A stretch of 5,604 bases of DNA, from contig CALWXY010000107.1 in NCBI GenBank assembly GCA_944385595.1, positions 1 through 5,604 of the forward strand, written 5' to 3'. Origin of the DNA: an uncultured Oscillospiraceae bacterium (GTDB lineage: Bacteria; Bacillota; Clostridia; Oscillospirales; Oscillospiraceae). The notes under the pieces were generated by a model. The model saw nothing but the letters and a program-made list of their open reading frames with translations. It ran no database searches and was not told where the DNA came from. Shown here one piece after another: positions 1-5,266 of this stretch. Every line of letters starts with the position of its first letter. Positions within the stretch are counted from its first letter, which is position 1. Made by a program: the position numbers and the translations under genes.

Positions 1-921
1 ATATACTACAACACCGGCGAGGGCGGCCTGCACGAGGACTTCTACTGCTACGGCGAGAACACGATAGTGCAGGTGGCCTCCGGCCGCTTCGGCGTGCACG
101 AGGACTACCTCGAGACCGGCGCCGCCATAGAGATCAAGATGGGCCAGGGCGCGAAGCCCGGCATAGGCGGGCACCTGCCCGGCGCGAAGGTCGGGCCCGA
201 CGTGTCGCGCACGCGCATGATTCCGGAGGGCTCGGACGCAATCTCGCCCGCCCCGCACCACGATATCTACTCGATAGAGGATCTGCGCCAGCTGGTGTAC
301 TCGCTCAAGGAGGCGACGCAGTATAAAAAGCCGGTCATCGTGAAGGTCGCGGCTGTGCACAACATAGCGGCGATAGCGAGCGGCATAGCGCGCAGCGGCG
401 CGGACGTCATAGCGATAGACGGCTACCGCGGCGGCACCGGCGCGGCGCCGACGCGCATACGCGACAACGTGGGCATACCCATAGAGCTGGCGCTCGCGGC
501 GGTGGACAGCCGCCTGCGCGACGAGGGCATAAGGGACCGCGTGTCGCTGGTGGTGAGCGGCAGCATCCGCTCCTCCGCCGACGTGGTGAAGGCCATAGCC
601 CTTGGCGCGGACGCCTGCTATATAGGCACGGCGGCGCTGCTGGCCCTGGGCTGCCACCTCTGCCGCAGCTGCCAGGACGGCAAATGCGCCTGGGGCATAG
701 CCACCCAACGCCCGGAGCTGGCCGACAGGCTCGACCCCGAGGAGGGCAGCCGCCGTCTGGCGGCGCTGATGACCGCCTGGAAGCACGAGATCAAGGACAT
801 GATGGGCGGCATGGGCATCAACTCCATAGAGGCGCTGCGCGGCAACCGGCTGATGCTCCGCGGCGTCGGCCTGCACCAGCGCGAGCTGGAAATTCTGGGA
901 ATTTTGCACGCCGGCGAGTAG
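1..921 (+). CDS. gltB: Glutamate synthase, stand-alone FMN/iron-sulfur (domain 2) protein, 3' part
   Basis: The reading frame is open from base 1 and stops at the TAG ending at 921; the start lies upstream, so 306 C-terminal residues are visible. This is the central and FMN-binding domain of glutamate synthase, a TIM barrel that joins ammonia from glutamine to 2-oxoglutarate to give glutamate. Visible family signatures are GQGAKPGIGGHLPG (about 145-186), SRTRMIPEGSDAISPAPHHD, the GGTGAAP loop (about 430-450) and the FMN phosphate-binding region VVSGSIRSSADVVKAI (about 550-597). A cysteine motif of spacing C-x5-C-x4-C, with Cys codons at 652, 670 and 685, fits the 3Fe-4S ligands of the family; a fourth Cys sits at 661. 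No class II amidotransferase domain follows, and the GXGXG domain is a separate gene 34 bases downstream, so this is the split-domain form rather than the large fused GltB. The glutaminase part and the electron-donor subunit are not in view. Family assignment is secure; the exact gene symbol varies between annotations. Confidence 0.93.
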   Translation: MYYNTGEGGLHEDFYCYGENTIVQVASGRFGVHEDYLETGAAIEIKMGQGAKPGIGGHLPGAKVGPDVSRTRMIPEGSDAISPAPHHDIYSIEDLRQLVYSLKEATQYKKPVIVKVAAVHNIAAIASGIARSGADVIAIDGYRGGTGAAPTRIRDNVGIPIELALAAVDSRLRDEGIRDRVSLVVSGSIRSSADVVKAIALGADACYIGTAALLALGCHLCRSCQDGKCAWGIATQRPELADRLDPEEGSRRLAALMTAWKHEIKDMMGGMGINSIEALRGNRLMLRGVGLHQRELEILGILHAGE

Positions 922-941
922 CGGGCGCTTTTAAAATCGAC

Positions 942-946
942 GGAGG
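942..946 (+). promoter_or_regulatory. Ribosome binding site for the GXGXG-domain gene
   Basis: GGAGG lies 9 bases before the ATG at 956 and fixes that start. No promoter or hairpin is evident in the 34-base gap, which supports co-transcription with the gene before it. Confidence 0.8.
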
Positions 947-955
947 TGTGATATC

Positions 956-1675
956 ATGATTATAGACGCTCGCGGAATGGACTGCGCCGCCATAAACGAG
1001 GCCATCAGGCACAGCGGCGGCGACTGCGAGATACTCAGCTGCCTCGGCCAGCGCTTCATAGGCGCGGGCATGAGCAGCAGATATGTGAAGATCAGCGGAG
1101 TGCCGGGCAACGCGCTGGGGGCCTACCTCAACGGCGGCACCATAGAGGTCATGGGCAACGCGCAGGACGCCGTCGGCGACACGATGAACGCCGGCTCGAT
1201 TATAGTCCACGGCGATATAGGCGACGCGGCGGGCTACGCCATGCGCGGCGGCGAGATATACGTCCGCGGCAGCGCGGGCTACCGCGCGGGCATACATATG
1301 AAGGCGTATCAGGATAAGCTGCCGGTGATGGTCATAGGCGGCCGGGCGGGCAGCTTCATAGGCGAGTACCTCGCGGGCGGCACCATACTGGTGCTCGGCC
1401 TGCACACGGACGGCAAGCCGCCCGTCGGCAACTTCCCGTGCACGGGAATGCACGGCGGCAAGCTGTATATAAGGGGCGACGTCTCGCGCGTCCTGTTCCC
1501 GAAGCAGGTCACCGCCCGCGCGGCCTCGGAGGAGGAGCTGCGCGAGATTGAGGCGCTCGTCTCCCGCTACTGCGCCATGTTCGGCGGCAGCGTGGAGGAC
1601 ATATGCGCGGCGGGCTTCACCGCCGTCACCCCGGACAGCCGCAATCCATACAAGCAGATGTATGTGGCAAATTGA
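956..1675 (+). CDS. Glutamate synthase, stand-alone GXGXG (domain 3) protein
   Basis: The product is 239 residues and corresponds to the C-terminal GXGXG domain of GltB, a right-handed beta-helix. In the fused enzyme this domain is structural and packs against the amidotransferase and FMN domains; here it is encoded on its own. The glycine repeats are plain: G48/G51/G55, G67/G74/G80, G86/G89/G93/G98-G99, G105/G108/G112 and G128-G129/G132/G136/G141-G142. The last 45 or so residues are a less repetitive, more helical tail. There is no signal peptide or membrane segment, so it should be cytosolic. It begins at an ATG with a good Shine-Dalgarno sequence, 34 bases after the FMN-domain gene, and is followed after 22 bases by glutamine synthetase. 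The related FwdC/FmdC subunits of formylmethanofuran dehydrogenase share this fold, but the upstream glutamate synthase FMN domain makes the glutamate synthase role much more likely. Confidence 0.92.
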   Translation: MIIDARGMDCAAINEAIRHSGGDCEILSCLGQRFIGAGMSSRYVKISGVPGNALGAYLNGGTIEVMGNAQDAVGDTMNAGSIIVHGDIGDAAGYAMRGGEIYVRGSAGYRAGIHMKAYQDKLPVMVIGGRAGSFIGEYLAGGTILVLGLHTDGKPPVGNFPCTGMHGGKLYIRGDVSRVLFPKQVTARAASEEELREIEALVSRYCAMFGGSVEDICAAGFTAVTPDSRNPYKQMYVAN

Positions 1676-1697
1676 AATTCAGAAAGCGGGTCAGGCC

Positions 1698-2912
1698 ATG
1701 AAGTATTCGGAAAAAGAGGTCATGCAGTACGTCGCCGAGGAGGACGTGAAGTTCATAAGGCTCGCGTTCTGCGACGTGTTCGGCAGGCAGAAGAACATAG
1801 CCATAATGCCGGGCGAGCTTCAGCGCGCGTTTGAATACGGCGTCGCCATCGACGCCTCGGCCATAGCGGGCTTCGGCGGCGAGGTGCGCTCCGACCTCAT
1901 ACTGAGGCCAGACCCGTCGACCCTGTCGGGCCTGCCGTGGCGGCCGGAGAGCGGGCGCGTCGTGCGCATGTACTGCGACATCATGCGCCCCGACGGCAGC
2001 ACGCTCGAGACCGACACCCGCGCCATACTGAAATCGGCGGTCGCGGCGAGCGAGGCCGCGGGCTACAGCTTCGACTTCGGCTCGGAGCTGGAGTTCTACC
2101 TCTTCAAGACCGACGACCGCGGCGAGCCGACCCGCGAGCCATACGACCACGCGGGCTATATGGACATAGCGCCGGACGACCGCGGCGAGAACATCCGCCG
2201 CGAGATCTGCCTCACGCTCGAGCGCATGGGTATACAGCCGGAGAGCTCGCACCACGAGGAGGGGCCGAGCCAGAACGAGATAGACTTCCGCTACTCCGAC
2301 CCGCTCACCGCGGCGGACAACGCCGTGACCTTCCAGTCGGTGGTCAAGGCGGTGGCGGCGCGCAACGGCCTCTGCGCCGACTTCACGCCGAAGCCCCTGC
2401 GCGACGCGCCGGGCAGCGGAATGCACATAAACGTCTCCGTCCACGGCGGCTCCGGCGACGCGCTGCCCCAGGTGATTGCGGGCATGATGGCGAAGATACG
2501 CGACATCACGCTGTTTTTAAACCCGACGCGCGCGTCGTTCGAGCGGCTCGGCAGCTGCAAGGCGCCGGGCTACATCAGCTGGTCGAGCGAGAACCGCTCG
2601 CAGCTCATCCGCATCCCGGCGGCGACGGGGCCGTACCGCCGCGCGGAGCTGCGCTCCGCCGACCCGACGGCGAATCCCTACCTCGCCTTCGCGCTGCTGA
2701 TCCACGCGGGGCTCTACGGCATATCGCACTGTCTCGAGCTGCCCGCCCCGGCGGACATAAACCTCTTCACCGCCTCCGACGAGGAGCTGCGCGCTTTCTC
2801 GCACCTGCCGGCGTCCTACGCCGAGGCGGCGGCCTGCGCGCAGGCGAGCGGCTTCGTCCGCGACCACCTGCCCGCCGCCATCATAGAGACCTACGCCCGC
2901 GCCGAGCGCTGA
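1698..2912 (+). CDS. glnA: Glutamine synthetase, short type I (GlnA-like)
   Basis: The product is 404 residues, shorter than the roughly 440-470 usual for bacterial type I enzymes. It should join ammonia to glutamate using ATP. The ATG at 1698 is chosen because the protein then starts MKYSEKEV, as family members do; an in-frame ATG at 1662 would add 12 unconserved residues inside the end of the previous gene. The start has only a weak Shine-Dalgarno sequence, so translational coupling is possible. Recognisable parts are the N-terminal beta-grasp with DASAIAGF (D52), the metal-site glutamates E130/E132, HHEEGPSQNE (E187, E194), GSGMH (H243), NRS-x3-RIP (R300, R305) and RRAELRSADPTANPYLAFA (E317, R319). 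Differences from the textbook enzyme: the flap segment usually reading GYEAP reads SCKAP, placing K288 where the ammonium-handling flap glutamate normally sits; the adenylylation tyrosine position is F357; and the C-terminus lacks the usual last stretch. The gene context supports a nitrogen role. A related gamma-glutamyl ligase with another amine substrate is a minor alternative. Confidence 0.9.
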   Translation: MKYSEKEVMQYVAEEDVKFIRLAFCDVFGRQKNIAIMPGELQRAFEYGVAIDASAIAGFGGEVRSDLILRPDPSTLSGLPWRPESGRVVRMYCDIMRPDGSTLETDTRAILKSAVAASEAAGYSFDFGSELEFYLFKTDDRGEPTREPYDHAGYMDIAPDDRGENIRREICLTLERMGIQPESSHHEEGPSQNEIDFRYSDPLTAADNAVTFQSVVKAVAARNGLCADFTPKPLRDAPGSGMHINVSVHGGSGDALPQVIAGMMAKIRDITLFLNPTRASFERLGSCKAPGYISWSSENRSQLIRIPAATGPYRRAELRSADPTANPYLAFALLIHAGLYGISHCLELPAPADINLFTASDEELRAFSHLPASYAEAAACAQASGFVRDHLPAAIIETYARAER

Positions 2913-2924
2913 GGCACAGGCCAT

Positions 2925-2938
2925 AGGAGAGGGGGTGA
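2925..2938 (+). promoter_or_regulatory. Ribosome binding site supporting a GTG start
   Basis: AGGAGAGGGGGTGA is strongly purine-rich, and its 3' part resembles the extended Shine-Dalgarno GGAGGTGA. It ends 4 bases before the GTG at 2943 and supports that codon as the start, as no ATG lies near the beginning of the frame. Confidence 0.65.
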
Positions 2939-2942
2939 CGCC

Positions 2943-3530
2943 GTGGTATTCAGGGAGCGGACATACAGCGTGCTGATAGTCTCATCGGCCGAGGCCTTCA
3001 CCGACACGGCGAAGACCCTCCTGCCGGTGACGGACTACTGGCCGGTCGCGGCCGCGCGCAGCGCCGGCGAGGCCAGACGGCGCACGGTTGAGACGGCCTA
3101 CGACATAGTCATAATAAATTCGCCGCTCTCGGACGACGCGGGCGTGCGCCTTGCCTGCGACCTCTGCGACGGCAGCGGCGCCGCCGTGCTGCTGATGGTG
3201 AGGCGCGAGCAGTTTGAGGAGATCTCGGCGCGCGCGACTGAGCACGGCGTCGTGACTCTCGCGAAGCCGGCGCCGCTCGGCGCCGTCAGCCAGATGCTGC
3301 GCGTGATGTGCGCGGTGCGCGAGCGGCTCGCTCGCATGGAGAACAGGAGCGCGTCGATAGACGAGAAGATAGAGGAGATACGCCTCGTGAACCGCGCCAA
3401 GTGGCTGCTGATTGAGCGCCGCGGCATGGCCGAGGCCGAGGCGCACCGCTATATCGAGAAGCTCTCGATGGACACGCGCGCGCCGCGCCGCGCCGTGGCC
3501 GAGGGCATAATAAAAGAGCTGGACGAATAG
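2943..3530 (+). CDS. ANTAR-domain antiterminator with degenerate receiver (NasT/AmiR-like)
   Basis: The product is 195 residues with a GTG start. Residues about 8-122 resemble a response-regulator receiver domain. Residues about 119-150 look like a helical or coiled linker, and about 138-190 form an ANTAR domain with the usual pattern: AKW-LLIERRGM, then EAHRYIEKLSMDTR, then VAEGII. ANTAR proteins bind paired RNA hairpins with six-base loops in leader transcripts and prevent terminator formation. The receiver part seems unable to take a phosphate: the N-terminal acidic pair is S14-S15, and the phospho-acceptor position at the end of strand 3 (YDIVIIN) is N59, while the late lysine (K108 in LAKP) is kept. 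It is therefore probably controlled by something other than a partner histidine kinase, perhaps a ligand or protein. It sits 30 bases after glutamine synthetase, which fits nitrogen control, and directly upstream of the pyrG attenuator. Its RNA targets cannot be determined from this window. Confidence 0.88.
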   Translation: MVFRERTYSVLIVSSAEAFTDTAKTLLPVTDYWPVAAARSAGEARRRTVETAYDIVIINSPLSDDAGVRLACDLCDGSGAAVLLMVRREQFEEISARATEHGVVTLAKPAPLGAVSQMLRVMCAVRERLARMENRSASIDEKIEEIRLVNRAKWLLIERRGMAEAEAHRYIEKLSMDTRAPRRAVAEGIIKELDE

Positions 3531-3539
3531 CGCTTTTTT
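3512..3539 (+). terminator. Possible weak terminator at the end of the ANTAR gene
   Basis: AAAAGAGCT (3512-3520) can pair with AGCGCTTTT (3529-3537), with one A-G mismatch and an 8-base loop, and runs into a T6 tract at 3534-3539. The hairpin covers the TAG stop at 3528-3530. The lower stem is A-T rich and uses four of the six Ts, so termination may be partial. It would close the upstream four-gene operon before the pyrG promoter. Confidence 0.35.
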
Positions 3540-3550
3540 CCCGCCGGGTA

Positions 3551-3577
3551 TTGACAGAAGCGCCGCTTTGGTTTAAT
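3551..3577 (+). promoter_or_regulatory. Probable sigma-A-type promoter of pyrG
   Basis: A perfect -35 box TTGACA at 3551-3556 is followed by TTTAAT at 3572-3577, a 5-of-6 match to the -10 consensus. The spacing of 15 bases is short; an alternative -10, TAATCT at 3574-3579, gives the ideal 17 bases but matches only 3 of 6. Either choice allows a start at the GGG of 3584-3586. This is the only convincing promoter seen in the window, and the region is clearly AT-richer than the genes around it. Confidence 0.6.
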
Positions 3578-3587
3578 CTATATGGGT

Positions 3588-3603
3588 TGAACAAAGACGT
3601 TCA
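3588..3603 (+). promoter_or_regulatory. Candidate ANTAR-type hexaloop hairpin / antiterminator in the pyrG leader
   Basis: TGAAC (3588-3592) pairs perfectly with GTTCA (3599-3603) around a six-base loop AAAGAC (3593-3598). The loop has A at position 1 and G at position 4, as in known ANTAR target hairpins. Loop and 3' arm are part of the 5' strand of the terminator, so the two folds exclude each other. The stem is only 5 pairs, and no second matching hairpin is visible, so the assignment is tentative. Confidence 0.3.
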
Positions 3604-3639
3604 TCATGGGATAGCTATCCCCTGATGGGCGTCTTTTTT
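3593..3639 (+). terminator. Strong intrinsic terminator in the pyrG leader (attenuator)
   Basis: Bases 3593-3606 pair with 3623-3636 through 14 consecutive pairs (two of them G-T). After one T-C mismatch, GGGAT (3608-3612) pairs with ATCCC (3617-3621) around an AGCT loop, giving 19 pairs in all. The 3' arm runs into T6 at 3634-3639. It lies after the promoter and just before the pyrG ribosome binding site, so it should act as an attenuator rather than a simple end-of-gene terminator. Without readthrough control it would silence pyrG. Confidence 0.85.
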
Positions 3640-3646
3640 GTATATT

Positions 3647-3651
3647 GGAGG
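3647..3651 (+). promoter_or_regulatory. Ribosome binding site of pyrG
   Basis: GGAGG sits 7 bases before the ATG at 3659. It rules out an in-frame TTG at 3638, which would lie inside the terminator T-tract and upstream of this site. Confidence 0.88.
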
Positions 3652-3658
3652 TAAGGAT

Positions 3659-5266
3659 ATGACCAGATATGTATTCGTCACGGGCGGAGTGGTCTCGGGC
3701 CTCGGCAAGGGCATAACGGCGGCCTCGCTCGGCAGGCTTCTCAAGGCGCGCGGCCTGAAGGTCGCGGCGCAGAAGCTCGACCCCTATATAAACTTCGACC
3801 CCGGCACCATGAGCCCCTACCAGCACGGCGAGGTCTACGTCACCGAGGACGGGGCGGAGACCGACCTCGACCTCGGCCACTATGAGCGCTTCATAGACGA
3901 GGATCTGAACCGCTTCTCGAACCTCACCACCGGCAAGGTGTACTCAAACGTCATATCCCGGGAGCGGCGCGGCGAATTCCTCGGCCGCACCGTCCAGACC
4001 ATACCGCATATAACCGACGAGATAAAGCGCTTCATCTACGCCGTCGGCGAAAAGACGGGCGCGGACGTCGTCATCACGGAGGTGGGCGGCACCATAGGCG
4101 ACATAGAGAGCCAGCCGTTTCTGGAGGCGATACGCCAGGTCGGGCGCGAGGTGGGCAGAGAGAGAGCGCTCTACATCCACGTCACGCTGGTGCCGTACCT
4201 GCGCGCCTCCGGCGAGCACAAGTCGAAGCCGACTCAGCACTCGGTGAAGGAGCTGCAGGGGCTCGGCATCTCGCCGGACATCATAGTCCTGCGCGCGGAC
4301 GAGCCTATAACCGACCGCTCCATATTCAGCAAGATCTCCGATTTCTGCGGCGTGAAGCCGGACTGCGTCATCGAGAACCTGACGCTGCCGGTGCTCTACT
4401 CCGCGCCGCTCTTCCTTGAGCGGGCGGGGCTGAGCGGCATAGTCTGCCGCGAGCTTGGGCTTGAGACGCCGGAGCCGGATCTCGCCGGCTGGCAGGAGAT
4501 GGTAGGGCGCATAGAGAGCGCCTCGCGCGAGGTGAAGATAGCGCTGGTCGGCAAATACGTCCGCCTGCACGACGCCTACCTCTCCGTTGCGGAGGCGCTG
4601 CGGCACGCGGGCTGGGCGCTCGGCGGCAGGATAAGCATAGACTGGGTCGACTCCGAGCACCTCACGGAGGAGAACTGCGCCGCCCGCCTTGAGAATGCCG
4701 ACGGCATAATAGTCCCCGGCGGCTTTGGCGACAGGGGCATAGAGGGCATGATACTCGCGGCAAAGTACGCGAGGGAGAATAAAATTCCCTACTTTGGCAT
4801 CTGCCTCGGCATGCAGACGGCGGTGATTGAGTTCGCGCGCGACGCGGCGGGCATCCCGGACGCAAACTCCGGCGAGTTCGCGCCGGACTGCGCTCACAAG
4901 GTCATCGACTTCATGCCCGGCCAGAGCGAGGAGGTCGACAAGGGCGGCACGCTCCGCCTCGGCAGCTATCCCTGCCGCATAGAGCCGGAGACGAACATGA
5001 GCCGCTGCTACGGCGAGACGCTCATCCACGAGCGCCACCGCCACAGATACGAATTCAACAACGACTACCGCGAAAAGCTCACGTCGGCGGGGCTGCGCCT
5101 CGCCGGCCTCTCGCCGGACGGACGTCTGGTTGAGGCCGTGGAGATAGCGGGGCAGCCGTTTTTCGTCGGCGTGCAGTACCACCCGGAGTTCAAGAGCCGC
5201 CCGAACAGGCCGCACCCGCTGTTCCTGGGCTTTATCTCGGCGGCGATGGAGGGAGAGAGACAGTGA
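3659..5266 (+). CDS. pyrG: CTP synthase (glutamine-hydrolysing)
   Basis: The product is 535 residues, the normal family length. It aminates UTP to CTP with ATP, using ammonia released from glutamine, the last step of de novo cytidine nucleotide synthesis. The N-terminal synthetase domain (about 1-270) shows the ATP loop SGLGKG (K17), KLDPYINFD (K39), the TEDGAETDLDLGHYERF segment (D71), TEVGGTIGDIES (E141) and the nucleotide-binding KSKPTQHSVKEL (188-199). The class I glutamine amidotransferase domain (from about 295) has PGGFGDRG, the nucleophile elbow GICLGMQ with C382, and the H508/E510 pair in QYHPEF. All catalytic residues appear intact, so the enzyme should be active and cytosolic. It is probably transcribed from its own promoter at 3551 through an attenuator, and its stop overlaps the carA start. 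Confidence 0.98.
   Translation: MTRYVFVTGGVVSGLGKGITAASLGRLLKARGLKVAAQKLDPYINFDPGTMSPYQHGEVYVTEDGAETDLDLGHYERFIDEDLNRFSNLTTGKVYSNVISRERRGEFLGRTVQTIPHITDEIKRFIYAVGEKTGADVVITEVGGTIGDIESQPFLEAIRQVGREVGRERALYIHVTLVPYLRASGEHKSKPTQHSVKELQGLGISPDIIVLRADEPITDRSIFSKISDFCGVKPDCVIENLTLPVLYSAPLFLERAGLSGIVCRELGLETPEPDLAGWQEMVGRIESASREVKIALVGKYVRLHDAYLSVAEALRHAGWALGGRISIDWVDSEHLTEENCAARLENADGIIVPGGFGDRGIEGMILAAKYARENKIPYFGICLGMQTAVIEFARDAAGIPDANSGEFAPDCAHKVIDFMPGQSEEVDKGGTLRLGSYPCRIEPETNMSRCYGETLIHERHRHRYEFNNDYREKLTSAGLRLAGLSPDGRLVEAVEIAGQPFFVGVQYHPEFKSRPNRPHPLFLGFISAAMEGERQ
5248..5252 (+). promoter_or_regulatory. Ribosome binding site of carA, inside pyrG
   Basis: GGAGG lies 10 bases before the GTG at 5263, within the last codons of pyrG, and supports that start. 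Confidence 0.7.

Noticed and set aside
890..904. Perfect inverted repeat AAATTC-TGG-GAATTT near the end of the FMN-domain gene
   Set aside because: It is short, AT-only in most of its stem, has no T-tract and codes for a conserved LEILG segment, so it is probably chance.
1662..1697. Upstream in-frame ATG for glutamine synthetase
   Set aside because: It would add 12 residues (MWQIEIQKAGQA) not typical of the family and overlap the previous gene; MKYSEKEV from 1698 matches the usual N-terminus.
1626..2444. 272-codon minus-strand frame opposite glutamine synthetase
   Set aside because: Composition and position are those of an antisense shadow; no ribosome binding site or domain is apparent.
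1937..2926. 329-codon plus-strand frame overlapping glutamine synthetase
   Set aside because: It is an Arg/Pro/Ala-rich shadow frame with no family motifs, while the overlapping frame has all the glutamine synthetase signatures.
3540..3548. CCCGCCGGG as a hairpin or terminator
   Set aside because: Three pairs around three bases with no following T-tract is too weak to support a function.
3608..3621. GGGATAGCTATCCC palindrome as an operator or as the second ANTAR hairpin
   Set aside because: It is the apical part of the terminator stem. Read as a hexaloop hairpin its loop is TAGCTA, lacking A at position 1 and G at position 4.
3944..5215. Long minus-strand open frame of 423 codons across pyrG
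   Set aside because: It mirrors pyrG in a GC-rich gene, has Arg/Ala/Leu/Val-rich composition with no recognisable domain, and the plus strand encodes a complete conserved enzyme.
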